Positions 40,089-50,496 of a stretch of 64,000 bases of DNA are shown in pieces. The first letter of the stretch is position 1, and every line of letters begins with the position of its first letter. The notes under the pieces are model-generated. The model did no database searches. It worked only from the letters and a program-made list of their open reading frames with translations, and was not told the origin of the DNA. Origin of the DNA: Callorhinus ursinus (lineage: Eukaryota; Chordata; Mammalia; Carnivora; Otariidae); NCBI RefSeq assembly GCF_003265705.1, contig NW_020313056.1, positions 8,998,188 to 9,062,187 on the forward strand, given 5' to 3'. The translations under genes were made by a program, and so were the position numbers.

Positions 40089-40705
40089 AAAACTGGTTTG
40101 GTTGGGATATAATTCACATGGCATAAAATTCCCCTGTTTAAAATGTATAATTCGGTAGTTTTTAATGGAGTCACAGGGTTGCCCAGCCATCACCACAATC
40201 TAATTTTAGAGCATTTTTATCACCCCAAAAAGAAACCCCATACCCATTAGCTGTCGTTCCCCATTCCCACTTTGCCTCAGCCCCTGACAACCACTGATTT
40301 ACTTTCTGTCTCTATAGATTGGCTTTTTCTGGACATTTCATATCAGTGGAATCGTGCACTGTGTGGCCTTTTGTGTCTGGCTGCTTTGCCTCAGCGTCGT
40401 GTTATCAAGGTTCCTCCATGTTATAGTGTGTGAGTGTGTGTCAGCGCTTTATCCCTTTTCGTGGCAGGATCCTATTCCATAATATGGACAGACCACACTT
40501 CGTCTATTCTTCATCTGTGGATGGACATTTGGATTGCCCCACTTTTCAGCGATAATGAATAATGCTCTTAGGAACAGTCATGTACAAGTCTTTGTGCGGA
40601 CATACAATTTTGTGTGGCTATCTTGGGTACATGCCCAGGAGTGGAATTGCTGGGTCAGAGGGCAGCTCTGTTTAACATTTTGAGAAACTGCTCTCTCAGT
40701 CGCTC
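40089..40705 (-). mobile_element. LINE-1 3' end (L1MB-like)
   Basis: Plus-strand landmarks: aactggtttggttgggatat aattcacatggcataaaatt, cagccatcaccacaatctaa, ccctgacaaccactgattta ctttctgtctctatagattg, gtggatggacatttggattg and aggagtggaattgctgggtc agagg. The element is truncated beyond 40705. Confidence 0.94.
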
Positions 40706-40844
40706 CCCCCCCACCTCCCCGAGATTGTATAGTAGAATTCAGACTGGAGCTGTCCTTGGGGCTCAGGCTTCTACCACCTAGCCGGGGTTTCCAAGGTCTC
40801 TTCCTCTACCTGAAGATTCTAAGGGACGCCCAGCCCACAGTAAG

Positions 40845-41020
40845 ATGTTGTGGGTGCAGATCCCGCCCTTGCCACTTCCAGGCTGTGTGATCTCGGGTAG
40901 GCAACTAAACCTCTCTGAACCTCACCTGCAAAATGAGGACAAATGCCATTCCTGGCTTGAAAGATAATCATGACAGTCAAAATCAGGGAATGTGTGTGAG
41001 GATTATTTGCAAACGCTGAA
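40845..41020 (+). mobile_element. MIR SINE
   Basis: It has gggtgcagatcccgcccttg ccacttccaggctgtgtgat ctcgggtaggcaactaaacc tctctgaacctcacctgcaa aatgagg. Confidence 0.85.
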
Positions 41021-41037
41021 AAGAGCTGCAGAGATGT

Positions 41038-41165
41038 TGTTTATTCATCCAAAACGTTATGTATCGAGGGCCTACTGTTTGCCAAACATTATGTTATGTG
41101 ACGGGCATGGAGGTGTGACCAAGGCAGACAAAGTAAGTACATGCCCTGCGAGATTTTACCTTCTG
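41038..41165 (-). mobile_element. L2 LINE 3' terminus
   Basis: Reverse L2: tttattcatccaaaacgtta tgtatcgagggcctactgtt tgccaaacattatgttatgt gacgggc. Confidence 0.78.
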
Positions 41166-41184
41166 GTCTTTTCAGTTGCAGCTT

Positions 41185-41270
41185 GTGGCCAATGGCTCTA
41201 CAGTCTTAAGCAAACCATGCTGCTTTTTCAGGCCTCAGTTTACCCTCTGTAAAATGAGCCAGCTGGATCC
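41185..41270 (+). mobile_element. MIR SINE core
   Basis: It has ggctctacagtcttaagcaa accatgctgctttttcaggc ctcagtttaccctctgtaaa atgag. Confidence 0.78.
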
Positions 41271-41934
41271 GTCCAGGTATGGTCGAGTCTCTGCTTCTCC
41301 GCGCAGTAACATGGGCATGAACATACGAGACAATGTAGATTTCCAAACTCCAGGCAGCATCTTTGGGGGACAATGAGGGTGGCCTCTCCCTAGATGCTCA
41401 GAAGAGTCAAAGATAGTCTGTCTAGGATGAGCACGTGGACGGGAATGAGCTACCTTCCCCCTCACCTCCACGTCTCTGGGCCTTAATGACACAATCATCC
41501 CCGTGCAGCAACCGGCCTCGTTGGCATGATTCCATCACATCTGGTGGTCCTTTCCTATAACAGAACCCAGCCTGGTGGTCCAGACCTGGCTGCCGGGCCA
41601 CAGCTGAGAAAGGGGCCCCCCAGGAGTGTGTGTTCCTCACGAAGAACAAAGATGTAGGCAGCAGCCTAAAATAGACGTGGAAAAACAGTGCTTTTTGTTT
41701 TCTCTCTGGAAGGATGGCTGAGAGACCCGTCACAGGGGTCCCAGAACGTCCGTATTGAAAACGCTGTTATTATAAGACAGCCAGGAGGGAGCTGGGTGCC
41801 GAGGGTGCTGGTGGGAGGCAGCAGCACTCTCACCCCGGACGCACTCCACCCCGGGGTTAGGTCCTGAGAGAACCTGGAGCCAGACTTGATGTCAAGGGTG
41901 ATTCTCACTCCCCCATCCCCACCTCACTGCTAAC
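41271..41934. other. No recognisable feature (about 0.66 kb)
   Basis: Unique-looking sequence with overlapping minus-strand open frames of up to 103 codons and no recognisable protein. Confidence 0.35.
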
Positions 41935-42165
41935 TGTGATCGTGTCTCCTCCCTTGCTCCAAAATCTTCTGTGGCTCCCTGTTACCCTCAGAAGTTGAAG
42001 TGATGTATCAAGATATTAAGGGCCCTTCAGGTTCTGGTCCCAAAGGACTTTGCTGGCTTCTTCCCACGCCAGACTACATACTGGCAGTCCTTCAGCTCGC
42101 CGATATTTTCATACCTCTGGGCTTTTGTTTCTCCAGTGCCTTCACCTAGAATGCCTGGATGAGTC
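41935..42165 (+). mobile_element. L2 LINE fragment
   Basis: It has tgctccaaaatcttctgtgg ctccctgttaccctcagaag, attaagggcccttcaggttc tggtcccaaagg, then tacctctgggcttttgtttc tccagtgccttcacctagaa tgcctgg. Confidence 0.85.
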
Positions 42166-42239
42166 CAGAAACTCAGTTCTTCTGATTGAAGCAAAATTGT
42201 TGCTACACTCTACTCCTTCCATCCCAAACCAAAGACCTG

Positions 42240-42600
42240 AGAGACCTCAGATTCGAGGCCCGGATTGTAAGCGCAGACTCCTGGAGGCTGTATGTGGCCA
42301 CATAAATGAATGCCGAGGGCCACATAGGGCCTGTGAAAGGCCGGAATGCTCAGGCCCGGGCGAGACAGGTGACCACTACTCAGCCCCACCTGGTCGCTGT
42401 TAACATAGGCACGAATGTGGAGCTTGCTCCTCCAGTTTTTCAAGAGAAGTGGAAAAGTGGCATTTTAAAATGCAATCTCCCAAATTTTATAAATGTTAGC
42501 AACTAATTCAATTTTTTCAAAAGCACTATTTAGACAAAACAAAACATATCTGTGGGCCATATTCAATTTATAAGTCACTAGTTTTCAATTTCCCTCTCCT
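42240..42600 (-). mobile_element. Possible hAT-type element fragment
   Basis: A 'gggccacatagggcctgtga' phrase and the later catatctgtgggccatattc are reminiscent of hAT-Charlie elements that start with 'gggccaga'. Ends are not defined, so strand and family are uncertain. Confidence 0.35.
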
Positions 42601-42633
42601 TGTTACCAACGGAAGAAACTAAGTCACGATCTG

Positions 42634-42657
42634 TATATATATATATATATATATATA
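42634..42657. repeat. (TA)n microsatellite
   Basis: Twelve consecutive TA units. Confidence 0.97.
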
Positions 42658-42774
42658 GGTGTATAGATTTGGCCGTATCCCTGGGGCTGGATTGGGTGCT
42701 TTCTCCTAGGCTGGTCTTGATGGTATCTCTCTGAGACGTGTGTAGAGACCTAAAGGGAGTGAGGCAGTCAGGCT

Positions 42775-42980
42775 GTGGCTACCTGGGGGAAGAATTGTCC
42801 CGGCAGATAGAACAAGTGCAAAAGCCCTGGGGCAGGGAGTGCCTGATATGTTCAAGGTACAGCAGCAAGGCTAGTGAGCTCGAGTGGAGGGAGAGAGGGG
42901 AGAGTGGAAGGAGTTGAGGATAAAGAGATAACCAAGTTCAGCTCTTCCATAGGGCCCAGGGGACCCTGAATTTAATTCAG
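42775..42980 (-). mobile_element. L2 LINE 3' region
   Basis: Reverse L2: aacaagtgcaaaagccctgg ggcagggagtgcctgatatg ttcaaggtacagcagcaagg ctagtgagc, then ggaaggagttgaggataaag. Confidence 0.88.
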
Positions 42981-43004
42981 AAGGAACAATTGAGAGGACA
43001 AATT

Positions 43005-43045
43005 GATGAATGAATGAGTGAGTGAGTGAATGAATGAATGAGTTA
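43005..43045. repeat. (GAAT/GAGT)n microsatellite
   Basis: About eight tetranucleotide units (gaat gaat gagt gagt gagt gaat gaat gaat gagt) follow the reverse L2. Confidence 0.93.
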
Positions 43046-43049
43046 CAAA

Positions 43050-43850
43050 CTGCTTTCACTGGCATATTCATATTTGCTGTGGGGGTGTGGGAGTGGCTGA
43101 TTGGTCATGTTCTGAAGGCTTCAGAATTATCCTGGAAGACAGATCTGTGGTTAACATCCCAAGCTGCCTTCAGTCTTTAGCTGTTATAATGGGGCTTGGT
43201 TAGAGGCCTCAGGTGGCGAGGGGTCTTTGTGAAAGTGGGTATGTATGAGAGAGACAGACAAACCAAGAGGAACCAAGGCAAAAAGAGCTGGCACTCACCA
43301 AAATAACCCTCAAGTCAAGTACCCTCATCCCAGCAAGCCAGGGATATCAGGCCTCCATTGGTGGACTCTGAGCTCACCAACATGCCCACGAGACTTCCTT
43401 ATCACCAAGTCCTCACGACCCCCACAGCAACCCCCGGTGAACCTGCTGGCGATCGCATGTGGCAGGCCTGCCACTGTCCTTGGCCATACTCGGCCATGAG
43501 ACTATTTTCTGCCTCGATTCAGGCGCTGGCATCCCAGCTGCCGGCAAGCGAGTCGGGTGGGGTTGCCATGGCGACCCTCGGGCATGGATTCCCAGAGATG
43601 CTCCCTGCATCCTCCAAGCCTGCCACTCTGATTGCTGGGGGAGAGCGTGACTCACCGTTAAATATATCACGGCCGTCCCAAATTGGCTGCTCAGCCCCAG
43701 CAGCCGGATGTGGGGACAGGCAGCATCTGGGGGTGTGTGGGGTTGGGAGGCTGAGAGGTACGACCTTCTGTGTATCTTTGGAGCTTTCCGCTCTCATCAC
43801 TCTCAGCTGATGTCTTCACCAATCCCCCTCCTCGGATCTCCTGCCTTTCC
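43050..43850. other. No dispersed repeat (0.8 kb)
   Basis: Unique-looking sequence. Overlapping open frames occur on both strands at 43358-43810 (150 codons on plus), none with a recognisable domain. Confidence 0.38.
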
Positions 43851-43854
43851 CAAT

Positions 43855-43975
43855 CTGTCTGGGTTTCGATCCCAGCTCTGTCCCTTGCTAGCCATGTGAC
43901 CTTGAATAAGAACATTCCGTTCTCTGGGCCTCAGAGTCCTCATCTGTAAAATGGGGGTGATGTGAGTGCCCACTG
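43855..43975 (+). mobile_element. MIR SINE core
   Basis: It has gggtttcgatcccagctctg tcccttgctagccatgtgac cttgaataag and ctgggcctcagagtcctcat ctgtaaaatggggg. Confidence 0.9.
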
Positions 43976-44049
43976 TCAAGAAATGCAGAGGGTCTGAGAC
44001 TTTATTTTGCTTACAAGCTAATGGGTGAGCCTGCCTATTTCATGGGAGC

Positions 44050-44454
44050 TGGCAGAAAACACGAGACTCTTGGGTCAGAGACAAAGGGCTTTATTACTCA
44101 CAGCGTAGCAGGTGGCATGAGTTCATGTTCACATGAGTTCTCTCTGCCCCTAAGTTCCATGGGGACACTGCAAAACAGCTCATATAGATGCCGCACCACC
44201 TGGATTTGCCACAACTGGGGATCCTCAGGCTTAGGAAACCCCCAGTCTTATAAAAGGGCTCCTGGCAAACCTGCCCAGCCTTTGCCCTGGAGAGAGACAT
44301 TCTTTATTACACTGGTTAGGAAACAACTCTGCCCTCTGCTGCAGAGAGAGATACAGTTTTTCTCTTCTAAGGCTGTTTGCTATACGACAGTCTGGAGAAG
44401 ATCGTCCAGAACAAAGCTCTCCGTGTCTCTTACTCAGAAGACATGCAGACTTCA
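44050..44454 (-). mobile_element. Probable solo LTR of an ERV1-like endogenous retrovirus
   Basis: Read on the minus strand, about 405 bases begin with TGAAGTCTGC and end with TCTGCCA, the TG...CA ends of an LTR. A polyadenylation signal aataaa (complement of 44090-44095) lies 40 bases before the end, followed by agagtctcgtgttttctgcc as in the U5 of many class I ERVs. A TATA-like ttataag lies about 150 bases upstream of it (complement of 44247-44255). No primer-binding site, polypurine tract or viral coding remnant adjoins it, so it is a solo LTR. Direct duplications are unclear (atggg at 44042 and 44455 is possible). Confidence 0.65.
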
Positions 44455-44456
44455 AT

Positions 44457-44650
44457 GGGGCACCTGGGTGGCTCAGTCGTTAAGCGTCTGCCTTCGGCTC
44501 AGGTCATGATTCCTGGGTCCTGGGATCGAGCCCCGCATCGGGCTCCCTGCTCGGCGGGGAGCCTGCTTCTCCCTCTCCCACTCCCTCTGCTTGTGCTCTC
44601 TCTCACTGTGTCTCTCTCTGTCAAATAAATAAAATCTTTAAAAAAAATAA
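44457..44650 (+). mobile_element. Can-SINE (SINEC), full length
   Basis: It has ggggcacctgggtggctcag tcgttaagcg, gggatcgagccccgcatcgg gctccctgctcggcggggag, a pyrimidine block and aaataaataaaatctttaaa. It abuts the LTR on its left and an L1 3' end on its right. No convincing duplication is found. Confidence 0.96.
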
Positions 44651-44654
44651 AGAA

Positions 44655-45060
44655 AATGGCTTTATTAGGGAATAATTTTTATACCATAAAATCCATTCAT
44701 TTTAAGCGTGTAATTTGGTATTTTTTAGTAAATTTACAGAGTTGTGCAGCCATCACTATAATCCAATTTCAGAACATCTCCAAAAGAAACGTTATGCCTA
44801 TATCCATTCACTCCCCATTCCCGCTCCCCAGCACCCTCAATCTATGTTCTGTCTCTGTGGATTTGCCTCTTCTGGACTTCTCACAGAAATGGGGTCCTAC
44901 AGTATGTGGCCCTTTGTGTCCGGCTTCTTTCACTCAGCATCATGTTCTGCAGGTTTGTCCGTGCTGTAGCATGTATCAGTAGTTTACTCCTTCTTAATGC
45001 AGAGTAGTATTGTCCAGACAGACCACGGTTTGCATCCAGTCACCTTCACCGGGTTCCTGA
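44655..45060 (-). mobile_element. LINE-1 3' end (L1MB-like)
   Basis: Plus-strand landmarks: atggctttattagggaataa, gagttgtgcagccatcacta taatccaatttcagaacatc, ccattcccgctccccagcac, tggatttgcctcttctggac and ctttcactcagcatcatgtt ctgcagg. The right end is degenerate. Confidence 0.9.
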
Positions 45061-45814
45061 AAGAATTCTCCAAGATAATGTTGATGACGGCTTTCGGGGC
45101 ACTGTCAGTTAGGGAGAGGGCAATGACTGTCAGTCGCTCAGATCCCTCTATTCGTGTTTCTTGGGCATTGTCCTGTTGCCGTGGGCCTTTTGGGAGTTCT
45201 AGCTAACTGAAAATCAGAGAGAGGGACAGTTTGGCAGACAGAGTTTTAGAGACTTTTTGAATCACATGACAAACCCACTTCCATGGAGCCAGGCCAAGCC
45301 CTAGAAAAAGAGGCATTCACAGAGATTTTATAGGCTGCCTTCCTCCACCTCTTCCCAGTTTCATCTCCATGGCAGCCCCACACAATCATTAAAAGAGCAG
45401 AAGGAAAGGTTTCTGGTGCTTTCCTATACAGTGGCCTTGTTTCCTTGGATATTCCAAATAGGACGATAGCTACCAGATAACTCCATGAAAGACATCTAAA
45501 ATCCTGAATTAAGGGAAATCATCTAGTCTCCACCTTTGTCCCCTTCACCCCTGATCACAGAGGATCTAGAGGTGTGTTTGGCTGATGGAGGATTCCATCT
45601 CAAATAGGGAAGAGCCCGAGACTATTCTTAACCATTCCGGTTATGAGACTGGGGAGAGATTGGGGTGGGGGTTGGGGGCGGCAGGCGGTCAGCAGATGAA
45701 GTTTTGCAGCCTGATTTATTAGCCTTTCTTCAAATGACAGGCCTCTCTGTTATTAAAATCCTACATCTGGATTTGGGGTTCCTGTAAGACCCAGGAATTC
45801 CTTCCAGTTTGGGA
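45061..45814. other. No recognisable dispersed repeat (0.75 kb)
   Basis: Unique-looking sequence with a G-quadruplex-type motif at 45651-45678 and an AT-richer run after 45700. Confidence 0.38.
45651..45678 (+). other. G-quadruplex-type motif
   Basis: Four runs of at least four G occur with loops of 7, 1 and 2 bases. This satisfies the usual G3+ N1-7 pattern on the plus strand. Confidence 0.8.
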
Positions 45815-46395
45815 AGGTGATCTAGTTACCTATTACTGCGTAACAAGCCACCTCCAAAATGTAATGGCTTGAAACAAAATCATTTTATTTACGCAGCGTG
45901 TGCAAGGCGGAGGGAGGGAGTATTTCATTTCTGCTCCACACAGGATGTCCACTGGGGCGGCTCAACCGGGGCTCGCCTGCATGACATAGTGTCGTTCCTG
46001 GTGGTCTGTTCTCTCCGTGGGGTAGCTTGAGCTTCCTCACAGCATGGCAACTGGGTTCCAAGTGTGATCATCCCAAGATACAGGAAGTAAGAGATGCCAG
46101 ATTCTCAAAGTTTGGGCCCTGAAACTGGCACCACATTGTTTCTGCCATAGTCTACTGAACAAGCAATTACAGAGCCCAGATTCAAGAGGAAGGGGCATAA
46201 AGCTTGCCTCTTGATGGAGGAGTGGTGAACAGTGTATTTTAAGACCCACCTGGCTGGAAAGTTTTATCAGTAGGTCGAGAGGTTTTGGAGGAAAATGCTG
46301 CCCAGGACTATTAAACCATAAGGGCCCATCCCAGAACAAGACATACCTTACCATTTCATATTGGCCAAAGTTGGTTTGGGCCAAATTTTATCTTG
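45815..46395. mobile_element. Old interspersed repeat, family B (unassigned)
   Basis: It opens with the widespread mammalian phrase tagttacctattactgcgta acaagccacctccaaaatgt aatggcttgaaacaa and continues with cctcacagcatggcaactgg gttcc and a diverged tail. I know the phrase as a common mammalian repeat but cannot name its family reliably. Confidence 0.6.
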
Positions 46396-46890
46396 CCTCA
46401 CAGGCCAAGCCTGAAGCAAGACCCTACCCTGCCGGTTCTATGCCCCCAGGCCAGTGTCCGTGCTCCCCACCCCCAAGGGGCCATGTACTTGGAAATCTAG
46501 GATTTCTTGCCCAGCCTTGGGTCACAGTGTCTTCTCAGAACAGGGAAGACCCAGCGTGAGTTGGAACAGTGTTCAGGTGGTTGCTGTAGGCCCCTGAGCA
46601 CCTGCTTTAATGGAATCCAGAGAAGGCTTTCCAAACACAATTTCCTTTGCCTTTCACCAAAACTTTTAGGAGAAAATGGCCAGAGCAGTCTGGATATCTT
46701 CCAGGAACACACCAACAGTGAGTCGTAACCCCAGCCTGAACTCAGAGTGCTGCAAGACTGGCTGGCTTTGCCGTTTGGATGACCTAGAATTCTTATTTTT
46801 TCAGGCCCTGGTCAGCAGGCCTGTGCTTATCTGCATGGGCTGTCTTAGCAGCAGATTGCCTGCACCAGGGTCCTTTGAGGATCTTGTCTT
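46396..46890. other. No recognisable feature
   Basis: Unique-looking sequence with open frames of at most 87 codons. Confidence 0.33.
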
Positions 46891-46894
46891 GGAT

Positions 46895-47110
46895 TTGGGG
46901 AGAGAAGACCAGGGTTTGAGTGCCGACTTCTCCTTTTAGTGGCTGTGGGACATCAGGCAAGGCATTTCACTTCTCTGAGCCTTGGTTTCCTTTTCTCGCC
47001 AGCAGGGAGAGTATTCAAGGATGTCTTGAGGATTGAGTAGACAATGTACCTAATGCAGTCCACAGTGCCTCACCCCATAATAGCTGCTCAGTTAATGGTA
47101 ACTACCATCA
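46895..47110 (+). mobile_element. MIR SINE, near full length
   Basis: It has agaccagggtttgagtgccg acttctccttttagtggctg tgggacatcaggcaaggcat ttcacttctctgagccttgg and ccataatagctgctcagtta atgg. Confidence 0.9.
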
Positions 47111-47520
47111 CGAATGATTATTTTCTGCATAATAATGAGTTTTTTGGAAATGGGAGCCACCCCAAGGGAAGCCAACTTTACATAAGATCTCATCTGCTAC
47201 TTACAAAGGAATACTCCCTGGTTCCCCTTTGCTTCCTTGTAAACCATGCATTTGGAGATGGATTTTGCTCTACAAATTTTACCTTGAGCTCCAGAAAGTT
47301 CTCATTGTGTTTGTTGGACTGTCTTGAGGAAGCAGAGTGTGTTTTGCCTCCAGTCACAAAAACACAATGACCGGAACTACTGCAAGGACTTGGACATGTG
47401 GCCAGCAGGTAAACCACCCAACCCCGGTGGGGAGCTGGGTTTGCATTTCTTGGAGAGAAAGATCCATTAGGCATTTCAGAGCCTGTTGCCCCAGTCAGAG
47501 CCCTGTGGAGTTCATCTGGA
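47111..47520. other. No recognisable feature
   Basis: Unique-looking sequence. Two overlapping open frames of just over 100 codons on opposite strands have no recognisable product. Confidence 0.33.
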
Positions 47521-47524
47521 GACC

Positions 47525-48080
47525 TGGAATCCACATGTTTGTTCTTCCAACAAATCTTTAGTATCTACTGTACACCTAGCCCCTTGCTAGGCACTGAGGA
47601 TATAGCTGTCGAAAAAAGGACCAAGACTCCACAGTTCATGAAGCTTGCATTCTAGAAGGGAGGGAAGAACAATAAACAATAAGATAAGATTAAATATATA
47701 ATATCTACCCAAAGACGTAATATGTCAGAAGTAGGGGTATAGGTATTCATTGGGGCAGATGCCATTTGAAATAGAGGGGTCAAGGAAAGCTGTATTGGGA
47801 ATGTGACACTTGAGCAGAGACCTGAAAGAGGTGAAGAAAAGAGAGAGGCATAGAAGAAAAGCAAGTGCAAAGGACCTGAGGCAGGAGAGTGCCTAGAATG
47901 TTTCAAGAGCAGCAAGAAGGCCAGTGCAGCTGGAACGGAGTGAGGGAAAGGAGGGGTGGAGAGAGGTAGGTCAAAGAGTTGAGGGGCCAGGCCATACAGG
48001 GCCTCATGGCCATTGTTAGGGCTACGGCTTTGGTTCTGAGTGCATTGGGAAACATGGGGGTGTTTTGAACAAAAAACAGT
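47525..48080 (-). mobile_element. L2 LINE 3' region, long copy to its terminus
   Basis: Reverse L2 from its very end: ttccaacaaatctttagtat ctactgtacacctag, aggcactgaggatatagctg tcg, aagcttgcattctagaaggg agggaagaacaataaacaa, gacacttgagcagagacctg aaagaggtg, gcaagtgcaaaggacctgag gcaggagagtgcc and gggccaggccatacagggcc tcatggccattg. Confidence 0.95.
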
Positions 48081-48460
48081 TAAATGATGTGGCTTGGGTT
48101 CTAGAAGACCCCTCTGGAGGAATGTGGAAAATGGAGTGTGTTTTATTGTGCGGAGGTGATTGTGTTCCTCCGGGACGAAAGGGTGGCGGCCTGGCCCGCA
48201 GGCTCTCTGAGGGGAGAGGTGGGCACGTATGTGTCAGATACTGCTTGGAGGCAGATCTGACGGGTCTCGCCGAGCCTAGAGATATCCTGTGATTCCCTGT
48301 TGCCGGTGGCTCATCACGCTTCCCCTGTCACCAGGCTAAGCCGGACAGCTGGCTAGACATCTAGTCTCTGCCCACCTGGCAAGAAGGGGCCTCTCTGTGC
48401 CCTGGGACCAAGACCCCAAGTGAGGCCTGCCCTGGTTTCCTCCAGGGAGTGTCTCCGAGG
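48081..48460. other. No recognisable feature
   Basis: Unique-looking GC-rich sequence. Confidence 0.3.
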
Positions 48461-48464
48461 GAGC

Positions 48465-48655
48465 CCTGGACTGGAAAACCCTACCATATATGACATTCCC
48501 CCGCCGTGTGACCTTAGCCAAGTCCCTTTCCCACTCTGGATCTCAGCTGTCCTGTCTGGAAAATGGGAAATATGAAGCCAACCCTATAGCCTCCTAGAAT
48601 AGTCGTGACAATCAAGGGAGATGAAGGTTGGACATGAGCTTTGAAGGCTGCAGAG
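48465..48655 (+). mobile_element. MIR SINE
   Basis: It has ccgccgtgtgaccttagcca agtccctttcccactctgga tctcagctgtcctgtctgga aaatgggaaatatgaagcca and a diverged 3' end. Confidence 0.85.
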
Positions 48656-49195
48656 GGTGACGTTCATATCAGGTCAAGGTCTTCTACGTGATTAGTAGGG
48701 CCGTTTGATCATTTCCACTGGGAAACTTTGACCTTGGTTCAGGTCAGGCCACGGCCATGGCTAAATCAGCATCTCTCACTTTGATGTAGTGGCTCAAAAG
48801 TCTGGGCCTCGGATTTGGACAGAACTGGTAGAGCTTCTGGCTCCATACTGTGAGGGGCTGTTTCCAGAAGAGGCAGCTAAAAAACCAACACGCAGTCCCC
48901 CAAGTCTGTAGCAAGACCAGCCTCAGAAGCTGGGAATTCCCTTTTGCCCACATTCAGCAGGACCCACATTCCCAGTGGCAGGCCCGGCCCTGCCTCTGCA
49001 CCCTGGTGAAGTCGTCACGGTCCCCTAGGAGCAGCTAAATGTGGAACTGTGGATTTGCTATTCCTCTCCTCTGAGCCTCCCTACTCTCTCCCCGAAGAGA
49101 ACTGGGACGGGCTCCCCTCAGGCCAAGAGAAGCCTGGGACACTGCTATTTTTTGAGGCTCCTGGAATATTAATTTGTTTAAAAACAAACAAAACC
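48656..49195. other. No recognisable feature
   Basis: Unique-looking sequence with short open frames only. Confidence 0.33.
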
Positions 49196-49196
49196 A

Positions 49197-49402
49197 GGGG
49201 CGCCTGGGTGGCTCAGTCGGTTAAGCGTCAGCCTTCGGCTCGGGTCATGATCCCAGGGGCCTGGGATCGAGCCCCACGTCAGGCTCCCTGCTCGGTGGAG
49301 AGTCAGCTTCTCCCTCTCCCTCTGCCTGCCTCTCTGCCTGCTTGTGCTCTCTCTCTATCTCTCTGTCAAATAAATAAACAAAATCTTAAAAAAAAAAAAA
49401 AA
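49197..49402 (+). mobile_element. Can-SINE (SINEC), full length
   Basis: Head ggggcgcctgggtggctcag tcggttaagcg, middle gctccctgctcggtggagag tcagcttctccctctccctc, tail aaataaataaacaaaatctt and a 15-A run. No clear duplication is visible because the left flank is A-rich. Confidence 0.97.
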
Positions 49403-49557
49403 GAAGAAGACATCCCTGAAATTATGGTACACTTAAAATATTAAATTGAACAAATTCATGCTTTTAACCCACCATTACAACGGAATATAGGTGTGAGGTG
49501 CACAAGATTACCACGGGATTTGTGTTATTTATCTATCTATCTGTGTATATATATTTA
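49403..49557. other. AT-rich spacer between two SINEs
   Basis: Holds an AT-rich segment and a short tatctatctatctgtgtata tat run that seeds the target duplication of the next SINE. Confidence 0.4.
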
Positions 49558-49759
49558 AGATTTCATTTATTTATTCGAGAAAGAGAGAGTGAGCAAGAGA
49601 CAGAGAGAAGCAGCAGGGGGGAGGGGCAGAGAGAGGAAGAGGGAGAAGCAGACTCCCTGCCGAGCAGGGAGCCTGACATGGGGCTTGATCCCGAGATTCC
49701 GGGATCATGACCTGAGCTGAAGGCAGCTGCTTCACCGACTGAGCCATCCCTGTGCCCTT
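49558..49759 (-). mobile_element. Can-SINE (SINEC), full length, inverted relative to its neighbour
   Basis: Reverse SINE: agatttcatttatttattcg agaaagagag, gagaagcagactccctgccg agcagggagcctgacatggg gcttgatcccgagattccgg gatcatgacctgagctgaag and ttcaccgactgagccatccc tgtgcccttt. Duplication tgtatatatattta (49544-49557) / tgtacatatattta (49760-49773), one mismatch. Confidence 0.96.
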
Positions 49760-49894
49760 TGTACATATATTTATATTTGAGATTCATGGTGTTCTCTCAA
49801 AGCGAGCCAGTAGGAGGATGCCAGGGTGGTGTGGTTTGATGAACTTCATCCCCGTCACCGTGTCCCTGTTTGTTTGTGTAACCCATTTAGAGAT

Positions 49895-50395
49895 AAGGTC
49901 AAAGTCCTAAAAATATTGGGATGTCAGTTTTTTGAATAGGTGATATGTTTTCCGAGTATAAAAGGCACAGGGTTCAAAAGAGCACACTGTGAAAAGTCCT
50001 CCTGCCCCCGTCCCCAGTCCTCCCCTCCAGAGGCAGCCACTGTTCCCGGTTTCTTCTGACCCCTTCCAGAGATAATTTATCCATATATAAGCAAATCCAA
50101 ATCCCTCTATGTGTATAGTCTTTTTTCCTTGTTTTATTGAAATGGGAGCTGGCGATACATAATGTTCTCATCTTGCTTTGTCTGCTAACCACATATCTCG
50201 GGAATTATGCCCTATTTTTGCATATTGAGCCACCTTGTTCTCTTTCACAGCTGCTTCATATTTCTTTGTGTGGATGGCCCACTGTTGATTTAACTGTCCC
50301 CCCTGTTGATGGACACTGCGGTTGTTTCCAAACTTTCTAATCTAGTAAACTGTGGTGCAGTGAGCAACCTTATGTCCGTATCATGAAAACTCTTG
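49895..50395 (-). mobile_element. LINE-1 3' fragment, old subfamily
   Basis: Plus strand: ggcacagggttcaaaagagc acactgtgaaaagtcctcct, ccagaggcagccactgttcc cggtttcttctgacccc, cataatgttctcatcttgct ttg, gttgatggacactgcggttg tttccaaactttc and cagtgagcaaccttatgtcc. Confidence 0.8.
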
Positions 50396-50496
50396 TTTAA
50401 GACCCTTAGGGATTGCGAGGTCTGAGAGGAGTGACCCCTCTTTCCCACACTCCCAATCCCTTCCAGGAAGCTGAGGTTTGATTAAGGATAGCATCA

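Noticed and set aside
43358..43810. 150-codon frame on plus with opposing minus-strand frames
   Set aside because: Frames are open on both strands in GC-rich sequence, no domain is recognisable and no splice context is convincing.
44050..45060. Possible complete endogenous retrovirus
   Set aside because: Only one LTR is present; adjacent DNA is a Can-SINE and an L1 3' end, with no viral coding remnants or second LTR.
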